This document shows positions 1 through 7,716 of a DNA stretch of 33,759 nt, one piece after another. The notes under the pieces are model-generated. The model searched no databases and was not told where the DNA came from. It saw only the letters and a list, made by a program, of their open reading frames with translations. This DNA comes from Streptomyces goshikiensis (GTDB taxonomy: Bacteria; Actinomycetota; Actinomycetes; Streptomycetales; Streptomycetaceae). The translations under genes and the position numbers were made by a program. The stretch lies in NCBI RefSeq assembly GCF_014650555.1, contig NZ_BMVE01000025.1, positions 1-33,759 on the forward strand. Reading direction: 5' to 3'. Each line of letters starts with the position of its first letter. Position 1 is the stretch's first letter.

Positions 1-87
1 AGTGAGCAAGGCCTGAAAATCATCTTCCCGCTGGTAAGCCGCAAGGAGCGGCACGTCATAGCGGCCGCCCTGCCTCTGGCCAACTGA
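1..87 (+). CDS. 3' end of an unidentified gene
   Basis: Frame 1 is open from the window edge and ends at a TGA at 85-87, giving the last 28 residues of a protein (ending ALPLAN). The tail contains no motif I recognise. It is not the C-terminus of Cas2e, although it occupies the place just upstream of a CRISPR leader where cas2 normally lies. It could also be a chance open frame. Confidence 0.35.
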   Translation, partial: SEQGLKIIFPLVSRKERHVIAAALPLAN

Positions 88-110
88 CCGCCCAGGACAG
101 GACGGGAGCG

Positions 111-199
111 CAGGCAGATCCGATTGATACCCTATGTCGGAATTTCGGGAAGTGGTTCAAAGTGAGCTGGATCCCGTAGAAACTCGCAGGTCACGAAGA
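111..199 (+). promoter_or_regulatory. CRISPR leader of array 1
   Basis: This 89-bp block abuts the first repeat of array 1 and recurs, with only four differences, at 9085-9173 immediately before array 2. Sharing of a block directly upstream of two arrays is what identifies it as the leader, which carries the array promoter and the adaptation signal. In array 2 the block begins at the cas2e stop codon; here the matching position reads CAG and no cas2 lies upstream. Confidence 0.85.
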
Positions 200-1020
200 C
201 TGCTCCCCGCACCCGCGGGGATGACCCCGAGACGGCGGCCGGGGCGCCGGGGCGTGCGCCCTGCTCCCCGCACCCGCGGGGATGACCCCCAGGAGCTTCG
301 CGCCCAGGTGGCTGAACTCCTCTGCTCCCCGCACCCGCGGGGATGACCCCAGGTCCTACGTCCGGCCGCACCGGCGCCGGACCTGCTCCCCGCACCCGCG
401 GGGATGACCCCCTGTACCGCGGGGCCGGCACCGAGGAGCTGAAGCTGCTCCCCGCACCCGCGGGGATGCTCCCTCGGTCGGTGATTTCTCCAGCCTGCCC
501 AACCCCTGCTCCCCGCACCCGCGGGGATGCTCCCAGTCGAATCCGACAATGTCCGCGCCGGAGAAGCTGCTCCCCGCACCCGCGGGGATGCTCCCCAGCC
601 CGGCCCGGCCGGACTCGCCGCGATCGACTGCTCCCCGCACCCGCGGGGATGCTCCCCGCACCGCCGAGCTGTCCCGCCGCAACGACTTCTGCTCCCCGCA
701 CCCGCGGGGATGACCCCCTCTCGCTGTGCGTAACCATGCGTCGGACTGTCTGCTCCCTGCACCCGCGGGGATGGCCCCGCCTCGCCTTCCATCGCGGGCT
801 CGGCGAAGCGCTGCTCCCCGCACCCGCGGGGATGACCCCGGGAGCGTCAGCAGCGACTGGTCGCACGTCAGCTGCTCCCCGTCCCGCGGGGATGACCCCG
901 AGATGCTGCAGAACGGGCTGGACGAGGACCCCTGCTCCCCACACCCGCGGGATGACCCCGTGTCGCCCATCCCGGAGCCCCAGAGGGACCAGCCGCTCCC
1001 CGCACCCGCGGGGATGCCCC
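200..1020 (+). CRISPR. CRISPR array 1, type I-E, 14 repeats / 13 spacers
   Basis: Fourteen repeats of 28-29 bp start at 200, 261, 322, 383, 445, 506, 567, 628, 689, 750, 811, 872, 932 and 993, separated by 32-33 bp spacers (period 61-62). The repeat has the hairpin core CCCCGCacccGCGGGG followed by GATGACCCC, typical of actinobacterial type I-E arrays. Leader is on the left and degeneration is on the right: repeats at 872, 932 and 993 have 1-nt deletions or substitutions, and 750 has two changes. Repeats 445-628 form a block of four consecutive variants ending GATGCTCCC instead of GATGACCCC. Open frames running through the array are artefacts of the 61-bp period. No interference genes are present in the window. 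Confidence 0.97.
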
Positions 1021-1059
1021 ACCCCGTTACCCAATGGGGGGCGAAGCTGGCGGATCGCT

Positions 1060-1420
1060 ACCCCTGACCCGGTCCGGCGAGACCTCGAAAAAGACCGCGG
1101 CCGCCAGCTTCTCGCCATCCTGCGCACCGACGCCGATGCCGGCCGGCCGCTGCCCATCGACAGCGAGCTCGCCCAGGCCGTCGCCGTCCTCGCCCGGGGC
1201 CAGCAAGACGCCGTCTGGGATCGCAACCAGGTCGGCAACAAGCTCCGCTCCCACCTTCGCGAGTACTTCCCCGGCTGGCTCGCCGCCGGCCGCCGCAGCG
1301 ACTCCGGCGCGGGCTGGTCGGCTTGCCCGCGCCCCGCTGCAGGCGATGCTCAAGCGGTCGCAGCGCAGTCGCGCCCGGCCACGTCGGCGTACGGTCGTCG
1401 GCAGGCCCCGCAGTAGGTGT
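1060..1420 (+). pseudogene. IS110-family transposase relic
   Basis: Frame 1 from about 1060 encodes a segment characteristic of IS110-type (DEDD) transposases: AILRTDA, then RPLPIDSELAQAVAVLAR, QQDAVWDR, NKLRSHLREYFP. The usual N-terminal start and the C-terminal catalytic half are absent. Past about 1320 similarity continues only in another frame (LQAMLKRSQR), so the gene is both truncated and frameshifted. It lies directly against the distal end of CRISPR array 1, suggesting insertion or recombination there. Confidence 0.7.
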
Positions 1421-1712
1421 CCAACGCGTCGATCCGCTGCTCGGTCTTTGTGCGGCGGAGGAGCAGCGGAGGTCGGCGATGCGGGCCACGGAGTCACGGA
1501 GTCGTCGACGGCGATCTCGGCCGCGACGACCCAGGGGTGTGCGCGTGCTTCGGCGTGCTGATGGAACGGGACGTCGACTCTTCGGTCACGTGATGATCTC
1601 CCCTGCAGGACCTATGGCCCGCTCCAAGGTCTTCCTCCTGTGGAAGACGCGGCAGCACATCGCTTCGTTACGTCAAGTCCGTCGGGCCGGCGGGAGGCTC
1701 CGCGGCACTTCC
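1421..1712. other. No recognisable gene
   Basis: No reading frame in this stretch has a recognisable motif or convincing start. It lies between the IS110 relic and the stop codon of the cysteine desulfurase gene and is probably junction debris. Confidence 0.4.
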
Positions 1713-2876
1713 TCAGGCGGCGCTGGAACGAGGCGGCCGGTGCCTGGCAGTGGCCTGCGCGATCAGTACCGCGGCGCGCTCGACCTCGGCGGCCGTGGTG
1801 TTGCGGCCGATGCCCAGGCGCAGGGTGCGGCGGGCCTGGGTGCGGGTGAGGCCGATGGCGGTGAGGACGTGGGAGGGTTCGCCGGTTCCCGTGTTGCAGG
1901 CGGATCCGGTGGCCGCGGCGATGTCCGGGAGGTGGTCCAGGACGTCTGCGGCTTCGGCGTCCGGGAGGGTGAGGCTGAGGGAGCCGGGGATCCGGCGGCT
2001 GGGGTGCCCGTTGACGGTGGCGCCGGGGAGCGCGTCGAGGAGCCTGTCCTGGAGGCGGTCGCGCAGGGCGCGGATCTGCGTGGGGGAGGGGGCGGTGTCG
2101 CTGGTGACCAGATGGGCGGCAGCGCCAAGGCCGACGATGGCGGGGACGTTGAGGGTGCCGGCCCGTAGTCCGCGTTCCTGGCCACCGCCGGTCTGCTGGG
2201 CGGTGAGGAGGGTTCCGCCGCGGACGTAGAGGGCGCCGATGCCCTTGGGCCCGTAGAGCTTGTGGGCGGAGAGGGAGGCGAGGTCGACGCCGAGTTCGTC
2301 GGCGTCGAAGAGGCCGTATCCGGCACTCTGCGCGGCGTCGGTGTGCAGGAGGATCCCTCGGGGGGCGGTGAGCTGGGTGATGTCAGCGATCCGTTGCAGG
2401 GTGCCGATCTCGTTGTTGGCGTGCATGACGGAGACGAGGACGGTGTTCGGGGTGAGGGCGGCGGCGATGTCGTCGGGGTGGACTCGTCCGTGCTCGTCGA
2501 CGGCGACGCGGGTGGAGGTGTAGCCGTGGTGGTCGACGAGGCGCTGGACGGCGGCGAGGACGGCCTTGTGCTCGATCGCGGTGGTGACGATGTGCCCGCC
2601 GTACGGGCGTTTGGCGAGGGCGCCGCCGACGATGGCGAGGTGGTTGGCCTCGGTGGCGCCGGAGGTGAACACCACCTCGACGGTGTTCCTCGCGCCGACG
2701 AGATCGGCGACCTGCCGGCGGGCGGTGGCGACGGCCTTGGCCGCTGCCCGGCCGTAGGCGTGGGCGCTGTTGGGGTTGCCGTACTCGGTGGTGAGATACG
2801 GCAGCATTTCGTCGAGGACGCGGGGGTCGAGCGGGGTGGTGGCCTGGTGGTCGAGGTAGATCGGTCGGCTGGTCAC
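1713..2876 (-). CDS. Cysteine desulfurase (IscS/NifS/DndA-like)
   Basis: A PLP-dependent class V aminotransferase-fold enzyme of about 387 residues that would release sulfur from L-cysteine as an enzyme persulfide. Visible landmarks: N-terminal YLDHQATTPLDPRV, GNPNSAH near 33-39, FTSGATEAN near 70-78, His103 in IEHKAV, Asp180 in HTDAAQS, the PLP lysine at about 206 in SAHKLYGPKG, and the catalytic cysteine at about 327 in ATGSACNTG. The GTG start at 2876 overlaps the upstream stop in a GTGA arrangement, so it is translationally coupled; the longer upstream frame lacks homology. It is the last gene of a four-gene leftward operon. The sequence resembles both IscS and DndA types. No DndB-E, SspBCD, IscU or thiolase partner is nearby, so its sulfur acceptor is unknown. 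Confidence 0.93.
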   Translation of the reverse strand: MTSRPIYLDHQATTPLDPRVLDEMLPYLTTEYGNPNSAHAYGRAAAKAVATARRQVADLVGARNTVEVVFTSGATEANHLAIVGGALAKRPYGGHIVTTAIEHKAVLAAVQRLVDHHGYTSTRVAVDEHGRVHPDDIAAALTPNTVLVSVMHANNEIGTLQRIADITQLTAPRGILLHTDAAQSAGYGLFDADELGVDLASLSAHKLYGPKGIGALYVRGGTLLTAQQTGGGQERGLRAGTLNVPAIVGLGAAAHLVTSDTAPSPTQIRALRDRLQDRLLDALPGATVNGHPSRRIPGSLSLTLPDAEAADVLDHLPDIAAATGSACNTGTGEPSHVLTAIGLTRTQARRTLRLGIGRNTTAAEVERAAVLIAQATARHRPPRSSAA

Positions 2877-3817
2877 ACTGCCTCCTCCTTGGCCCGGTCG
2901 ACGGCCGGCGCGGCCGCGGCGTACTTGCGTTCGCCGTCGACGAGGTCCCAGTAGACGGTGCGGGGCTCGGCGAACACGGAGTAAGCGGTGGCCAGGCACC
3001 GCCAGTTCCGGTTCGGCTGCACCCGGGTGAGGACGAAGGCGTCCTCGAACAGCTTGGCGGCGCGCCGCATCAGGGCCGGGCGTGGGTCCTGGGGACCGAA
3101 CAGATGCAGGTAGCCGCGTTCGCGGAGCCACGTTTCGGCGTGTTCAGGCTGAGGGTCTCCGGCGAGCTGGCCGCCGTCGGCCAGGGTCTGGGCTGCGAGG
3201 CGCTCCAGGCGGCGGCGCAGGCGGGCGTCCTCCCCACCGGGGCAGTGGTCGCCGGTGAACGTCCACTCGTGCCAGCGGGGTGTGCTGTAGCGGTCCCAGT
3301 CGACGACGTCGAGCTGGGCGGTGACCTGGGGCGGCAGTTCGCCGCGGGTGAGATCGGCGACGTCGTAGCCGGGGCCGAGCGCTTCGAGGGTGAAGGTGCC
3401 GCGGATGCCGGGGCCCGGGCGGTCCATCCGGATCATGACGGTGAGCCTGTTGGTGAACCGGTTGGTGGGGCTCGCCAGGATGACCGCGCGCCCGTCGGCC
3501 AGCAGGGGCTGAGCCCGGTGCGCGATCTCACCGATGGAGAAGGTGTTGCCCCCGCGGTAGTACTGCTTCTTCTCGACCCCGCCGTCGGAGCGGATCATCA
3601 GCCGATCGGTGCCGAGCACAGTGGCGAGGGCGTGGGCGGCGGTGCGTATCTCGCCCGCGCTCTGACCGGGCCGTAACAGGGCCGCGTTCAGGGTGGGCAG
3701 GCGCAGGGAGTGCAGCAGCGCCATGGTCTGCCACTTCGGCCACCGCCGGTCCTTCGCCGCCGCCGCGAGTTCGTCGGCGCTCATGCTGTGCAGGGGTCGG
3801 GGCAAGGGAATCGCCAT
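2873..3817 (-). CDS. Unassigned protein; possible ATP-grasp-like enzyme
   Basis: A 314-residue protein that I do not recognise firmly. Sequence features include RSDGG followed by YYRGGNTFS (residues about 77-95), an ILASPTNRFTNRLTVMIR strand-like segment, and FTLEALGPGYDVADLTRGELPP. The alternating hydrophobic strands and glycine-rich loop are loosely reminiscent of ATP-grasp or PEP-synthase N-terminal folds, but this is a weak impression. The ATG at 3817 has a GGGGA ribosome site. Its stop overlaps the cysteine desulfurase start by 4 nt, and it begins 18 nt after the HIT gene ends, so it belongs to the same operon. If it does bind ATP, a natural role would be activating a substrate for sulfur transfer; that is inference. 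Confidence 0.85.
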   Translation of the reverse strand: MAIPLPRPLHSMSADELAAAAKDRRWPKWQTMALLHSLRLPTLNAALLRPGQSAGEIRTAAHALATVLGTDRLMIRSDGGVEKKQYYRGGNTFSIGEIAHRAQPLLADGRAVILASPTNRFTNRLTVMIRMDRPGPGIRGTFTLEALGPGYDVADLTRGELPPQVTAQLDVVDWDRYSTPRWHEWTFTGDHCPGGEDARLRRRLERLAAQTLADGGQLAGDPQPEHAETWLRERGYLHLFGPQDPRPALMRRAAKLFEDAFVLTRVQPNRNWRCLATAYSVFAEPRTVYWDLVDGERKYAAAAPAVDRAKEEAV

Positions 3818-3834
3818 GGTGTCCCCGTTCGTCG

Positions 3835-4479
3835 TCAGGCGGTCGCGGTGGCCAGGATGGTCGCGGTTGCCAGGACGGCCGCGGTGAGGGTGTCGCGCGT
3901 CTGGTCGCGGTTCTCCACGAAGGGGTGGTCGCGCCAGTCGTACTGCTCGCCAATGCCGTACTGGTCGGCGACGACGCGGCGGACGAACTGGCGGGCGAAC
4001 CGGCCGTCGGCGGGCCAGTAGCAGTGCTCGCCCGGGCGGGTCGAGAGATACAGGTATGAGGTCTCCGCGGCCGCCGGCAGGTCGACGAGCGAGGAGAGCC
4101 GCCGACCCGGGCCGCCGACCTTCTCGTACGCGGCCAGGACGGCGTCCGGGTCCGGTACGGGGATGAGGTGGAGGTGGGCGTGGCCGCAGCAGGAGGCGCC
4201 GAGCTCGCAGTCCCGCGGCCCGTGCTCGGCGACGATGGTGGGGCCGTAGTGGGCCTGGATCAGGGTGCGCATCGACTCCAGTCCGGCGGCGACCTGCGGG
4301 AGGTCGGCGGGCGCGACGTCGGCGGCCGCGTCGAGGTGCTCCAGGGGCATGTAGAGGGAGTAGCCGGGGGTGAGGCAGCCGACGGTGGGGAGGAGGACCC
4401 AGCGGTCGGTGGTCTCGGTGATGATGCGGCTCCTGGGCGCACGCTCGGTGAACTCGATGCAGAACTGGCAGTCGTCCAT
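3835..4479 (-). CDS. HIT-family nucleotide hydrolase/transferase
   Basis: About 214 residues with the histidine-triad motif HAHLHLI (His100, 102, 104 counted from the ATG at 4479). The family cleaves or transfers nucleoside monophosphates via a nucleotidyl-histidine intermediate. An N-terminal CxxC (CQFC) and GYSLYMPLEHLD fit the HIT fold. The ATG at 4479 is preceded by a good GAGGTG site; a GTG at 4488 overlapping the upstream stop (GTGA) is the alternative and would add three residues. The C-terminus after about residue 195 is low complexity (repeated ATA/ATI). Second gene of the leftward operon. Substrate unknown; the neighbouring dCTP deaminase-like and EEP proteins suggest nucleotide chemistry. 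Confidence 0.9.
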   Translation of the reverse strand: MDDCQFCIEFTERAPRSRIITETTDRWVLLPTVGCLTPGYSLYMPLEHLDAAADVAPADLPQVAAGLESMRTLIQAHYGPTIVAEHGPRDCELGASCCGHAHLHLIPVPDPDAVLAAYEKVGGPGRRLSSLVDLPAAAETSYLYLSTRPGEHCYWPADGRFARQFVRRVVADQYGIGEQYDWRDHPFVENRDQTRDTLTAAVLATATILATATA

Positions 4480-4484
4480 GGCGG

Positions 4485-5030
4485 TCACCTCTTGTTCGGG
4501 TCGCCGAGTTCGTCGGCGTAGCGGCTCTGCAGGTCAGTTGGCCGGCCGTAGAAGGGGTGGGTGGCCGCGGCGTGGCCGCCGCCGCGGAGCTGGAGTACGA
4601 GGCGGGCCAGCGGCATGCCGTGGTGCAGGCGCAGCGTGGCCGGGCACTCGTTGACGAGTTCGAGGGTCAGGTGGCCGGACCAGCCCGGGAGGACGAACGG
4701 GCTGGTGACGTGGACGGCCAGGCCGACGCGGGCCAGGTGGCTCAAGCCGCCGATCAGCCCCGTGACGTCAGGGCCGAGGGAGACCGGCTCGGAGGCCGCT
4801 GCCAGGACCATCTGACCGGGCGCCAGGTCGTACGTACTCCAGTCGGTGATCCGCGGGCCGTACAGGGTGTCGATGCTGGTCTGGTCGGCCAGGTCCACGA
4901 CGGCGCCGGGATCGACGAGCGGCTGGATCGGACTGCCCAGCTTCAGGAGCAGGCTGTCCCCGCGCAGTTCCCCGTCCCACGTCACGGCGCCGCTCTTGAT
5001 GTGGTCCTTGATGGACGCGGCTGAAAGCAT
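4485..5030 (-). CDS. dCTP deaminase/dUTPase-family protein
   Basis: A 181-residue single-domain protein of the Dcd/Dut trimer fold. The catalytic segment is clear: HVTSPFVLPGWSGHLTLELVN (positions 107-127) with the presumed general-base Glu at 124, followed by LRLHHGMPLARLVLQL. The phosphate-binding segment, usually (R/K)SSLAR in dCTP deaminases, reads LSHLAR at 96-101, so the basic residue and second serine are changed and the substrate may differ. First gene of the leftward operon; ATG at 5030 with a GGGGGTGAG ribosome site. Family enzymes convert dCTP to dUTP or dUTP to dUMP, and related proteins serve in phage defence by depleting dNTPs. Either housekeeping-like or pathway-specific use is possible; the operon context favours the latter. 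Confidence 0.88.
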   Translation of the reverse strand: MLSAASIKDHIKSGAVTWDGELRGDSLLLKLGSPIQPLVDPGAVVDLADQTSIDTLYGPRITDWSTYDLAPGQMVLAAASEPVSLGPDVTGLIGGLSHLARVGLAVHVTSPFVLPGWSGHLTLELVNECPATLRLHHGMPLARLVLQLRGGGHAAATHPFYGRPTDLQSRYADELGDPNKR

Positions 5031-5238
5031 GACTCACCCCCGGAATTCAGGCATCGGTGTGGTGACTGTCGCCAGATCGAAGGCGACTGAGGAAATGTTC
5101 CCGTGGATAGCCCGCCATGTCTCCATGTCCACCCGAACATTTAAAGGTTTTCCTGGCGTGAAATGCGGTGAAGTCCACTACTCCTGGCCGCTCGGACAGT
5201 GCAAGCTGGTGGGGTGGCGCCCAGGGGAGGGGAAGCGC
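5031..5238. promoter_or_regulatory. Divergent promoter region with inverted repeat
   Basis: The 208-bp gap separates the leftward operon from the rightward LysR-type regulator. It holds a perfect 8-bp inverted repeat, AAATGTTC (5093-5100) and GAACATTT (5135-5142), 34 bp apart. A shorter ATGT-N8-ACAT (5125-5140) overlaps the right arm. Such symmetric sites between a LysR gene and a divergent operon are the usual place for LysR binding. This is the most AT-rich stretch of the cluster. Confidence 0.5.
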
Positions 5239-6306
5239 ATGCCTTCGATACCGTCCGGCCCGCTCAAAGTGCCTGGTCCCGAGGGGTTCCGGGGCGATCT
5301 GCTCGCTTGCTCACCGGACTTGCTGGACCTGACGTGGGACCAGATGCGCACGCTCGTCGTCGTTCACGAGGAGGGCACGGCCCTCGCGGCGGCCCGACTG
5401 CTGGGGCGGGAGCAGTCCAGCGTGCAGAAGCAGCTGGACATCCTCAACCGCAACTTCCAGGCCCTGACCGGCGAGCTGGTGGTCGTGAAACAGGGCCGCG
5501 GCCGCGATCTGCTGTTCACCCCCACCGGGCTGGAGGTCGTGGACCGAATCCGGTCCACGTTCTCCGACTGGCTCCAGGGCATCGCGAACTCGCGCCGCCG
5601 GCTCGGCTCCACCCTGACCGTGGGCACCACCGAGTTCACGCTTCCCTTCCTGGCACGGGTGTGGGAGCGGGTCGAGCCCGAACTGATGGCGCGGGAGGTG
5701 GAGCTCAAGGTCGTCCACGTACGTACCCGCGACTTCCGGCAGCGCCTGGACTCCAACCAGGTCGACCTCCTGTGCGGCGGGCTGGCCGCGACGGTCGGCG
5801 ACGACCTGCTCGCCCCCGAGTACGACTTCCTGGAATGGCACCGCGAAGGCCTCGCCCTCCTGACGAACCTCTCCGTCCGCGAGCTGCCCGCCCGCCAGGT
5901 CGGCGTTGAGCGGCTGCGGAACCTGCCGCTGGTCATCCCCTCCCGCGGGGTGATCGCCGACTTCGTCGAGCGCTGGTACGGAACCGACTTCCGCACCCAC
6001 CTCCAGGTCGTCGCGGAGATCGACGACATCTATTACGGGCTGGCCCTGCTGCGCTCCGAGATGACCCGCGGCTGCATGCTCTGCGCCCGCTCCATTGGCG
6101 AGGCAGCCGTCGCGGGCCGGCTGCCCGGCGGCGAGGGGTTCCGCCTGGTCGAGTTCGCCGACGACTTCGCCCCCATGCTCCAGCTCGTCTCGGGCGTCTT
6201 CGCGCGCAAGGGCGAGCGGGACACCTACGACGCTTCGCACCCCTTGAACGTGCTGTGGGAGGCGTTCCGCGAGGAAGCCGCCTCCGGCCGGCCGCTCCCG
6301 CTGTGA
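5239..6306 (+). CDS. LysR-type transcriptional regulator
   Basis: About 355 residues. Residues about 30-95 form the winged helix-turn-helix (TWDQMRTLVVVHEEGTALAAARLLGREQSSVQKQLDIL, then LLFTPTGLEVV), and the rest resembles the LysR effector-binding domain (TLTVGTTEFTLPFLARVW, later VDLLCGG). The ATG at 5239 has a strong AGGGGAGGGG ribosome site; longer in-frame extensions upstream have no homology and overlap the promoter. The N-terminus before the HTH is about 30 residues longer than usual. It is transcribed away from the dcd-HIT-cysteine desulfurase operon and 28 nt ahead of the EEP-methyltransferase gene, and probably controls both sides. Confidence 0.9.
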   Translation: MPSIPSGPLKVPGPEGFRGDLLACSPDLLDLTWDQMRTLVVVHEEGTALAAARLLGREQSSVQKQLDILNRNFQALTGELVVVKQGRGRDLLFTPTGLEVVDRIRSTFSDWLQGIANSRRRLGSTLTVGTTEFTLPFLARVWERVEPELMAREVELKVVHVRTRDFRQRLDSNQVDLLCGGLAATVGDDLLAPEYDFLEWHREGLALLTNLSVRELPARQVGVERLRNLPLVIPSRGVIADFVERWYGTDFRTHLQVVAEIDDIYYGLALLRSEMTRGCMLCARSIGEAAVAGRLPGGEGFRLVEFADDFAPMLQLVSGVFARKGERDTYDASHPLNVLWEAFREEAASGRPLPL

Positions 6307-6334
6307 CCATCCCGTCCGCCGAAGGGCACCTCTG

Positions 6335-7690
6335 ATGCTGCTGGCCTCGATCAACCTCAACAAGCGACTCGGCGCGGACGGACCGGACGGCGCCCGGGCA
6401 CGCTTCGCCGCCTGGCTGCGCGCGCACGACGTCGCGGTCATCGTCGCGCAGGAGCCCTACAAACCTGCGGACCGGCGCCCGCCCCTCCTTCACGGGTACG
6501 TCTTCGCGGGCGGAGACGGCCACCTCGCCACCTGGGTCCGCGAGGACATCGCTGCGCCGGCCGTCTCGGCGCCGACCGCCTGGGCACAGCGGGCCGAGCT
6601 GGGCTGGCTCACCGTCCTGCAGGTCCACCTCGACGCTTACACCAGCGGAGCGCGCACCGCTCAGCTCGGCGAGCTCGCGGCGATGGCCTCGGCCGAGGGT
6701 GGGCGGCCACTGCTGATCTGCGGGGACTTCAACCTCGCGCCGCGGCCGCAGGACGGGCTGTACGACGGGGAGGTCAGCGGGTTCACCGCGGACACCGAAC
6801 GCAAGGCGCTTCAGCACCTGCTCCAGAGCGCGTGGCTCGTCGACACTACCCGTCCGGACGGGGAGGACGAAGCGAAGTTCACGTTCGAGCGGCTCTTCAC
6901 CGGCAAGCTCAGCCGCTTCCGCTGTGACCTCGCCCTGCTGAGCGACCACCTGGCCGCCGGGGTCTCGGTCACAACCCGGGACGAAGTCCGTACGGGACCG
7001 GGGGCGTTCACCGACCACTCCGCGCTCCTGCTCGACCTGCCCCTCACCCCGGAAGCCGCGGAGCCGGACGACGTCCTGTTCGCGATCAGCGACCTCACCG
7101 GCAAGCAGCCGGCGGCCGCGGGTGCGCGCCCGTACCAGCCCCACAAGACCGCGATGAGCCGCCAAGGAGCCTCACCGGCGGCCCGGGCAGTCACCGGACA
7201 CCTGACGGGCCCGCTCGGCGTCCGTACGGTCCTGGACCACGGCTGCGGCCGCGGGGCCGACGTAGCCCACTACCGGGCTGCCGGGCTGGACGCGGACGGG
7301 TACGACCCGCACGAGGGGTTCGGCTGGCCCCGCCCGGAGCGGGAGGGCTATGACCTGGTGACCCAGATGTTCGTCCTCAACGTGCTGCCCGACCCGGGAG
7401 CGCGGATCCGCGCGCTGCAGGACGCGGCCGCGTTCGTACGCCCCGGCGGGCACGTCGTGGTCGTCACCCGCTCCCCTGAGGAGATCACGAAGGCTGCCGC
7501 GGGCGGTACCTGGACGGCCCACCACGACGGCTTTTGGTCGAGCGAGGGGAAGGGGACGTTCCAGCGCGGCATCAGCGCGGCGGAGACCACCGCGCTGGCC
7601 CGCCACGCCGGCCTGGTCCTCGCGGCGGGGTCTGCCGGGCTGTCCCTGCCCGGAGTGAGTCACGTCGTGCTGGTCAAGCCCGAGGTGTAG
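6335..7690 (+). CDS. Fusion: endonuclease/exonuclease/phosphatase domain + SAM methyltransferase
   Basis: 451 residues in two domains. Residues 1-236 are an EEP (DNase I-like) metal hydrolase: INLN at 6-9, QE at 39-40, HLD at 98-100, GDFN at 130-133, RCDLAL at 196-201 and TDHSAL at 226-231, so the catalytic set is complete. Residues about 262-451 are a class I SAM methyltransferase: PHKTAMSR (269-276), motif I VLDHGCGRGADV (299-310), YDPHEGF, then FVLNVLPDP. The second half resembles the putative methyltransferases annotated as DNA phosphorothioation-associated; this is recall, not a search. It follows the LysR gene by 28 nt with a GAAGGG site and is probably co-transcribed. Substrate could be nucleic acid or a phosphorylated small molecule. 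The fusion implies sequential hydrolysis and methylation. Confidence 0.9.
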   Translation: MLLASINLNKRLGADGPDGARARFAAWLRAHDVAVIVAQEPYKPADRRPPLLHGYVFAGGDGHLATWVREDIAAPAVSAPTAWAQRAELGWLTVLQVHLDAYTSGARTAQLGELAAMASAEGGRPLLICGDFNLAPRPQDGLYDGEVSGFTADTERKALQHLLQSAWLVDTTRPDGEDEAKFTFERLFTGKLSRFRCDLALLSDHLAAGVSVTTRDEVRTGPGAFTDHSALLLDLPLTPEAAEPDDVLFAISDLTGKQPAAAGARPYQPHKTAMSRQGASPAARAVTGHLTGPLGVRTVLDHGCGRGADVAHYRAAGLDADGYDPHEGFGWPRPEREGYDLVTQMFVLNVLPDPGARIRALQDAAAFVRPGGHVVVVTRSPEEITKAAAGGTWTAHHDGFWSSEGKGTFQRGISAAETTALARHAGLVLAAGSAGLSLPGVSHVVLVKPEV

Positions 7691-7691
7691 T

Positions 7692-7711
7692 GGTGTTGCG
7701 GGGCCCGCACC
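7692..7711. terminator. Hairpin between convergent genes
   Basis: TGCGGG (7697-7702) and CCCGCA (7704-7709), with outer GGTG/CC pairing, lie in the 26-bp gap between two convergent genes. No T tract follows. Plausible bidirectional terminator. Confidence 0.35.
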
Positions 7712-7716
7712 GCAGG

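Noticed and set aside
132..1241. Long open frames on both strands across CRISPR array 1 (Pro/Arg/Gly-rich repeats)
   Set aside because: They are read-throughs of the 61-bp repeat-spacer period and show only the translated repeat in three frames; not genes. The same holds for frames at 9131-9716.
1713..2876. Calling the cysteine desulfurase DndA and the cluster a phosphorothioation system
   Set aside because: No DndB-E or SspB-D homologue is visible; sequence alone cannot separate IscS-like from DndA-like enzymes here.
1323..2954. Forward Gly/Val-rich frames over the cysteine desulfurase gene
   Set aside because: Composition (long GG, GD, EG runs) is the antisense signature of a GC-rich gene; the reverse strand has all catalytic motifs.
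5311..6441. 376-residue reverse-strand frame over the LysR gene
   Set aside because: Antisense shadow of a clearly real LysR-type gene; no ribosome site or motif.
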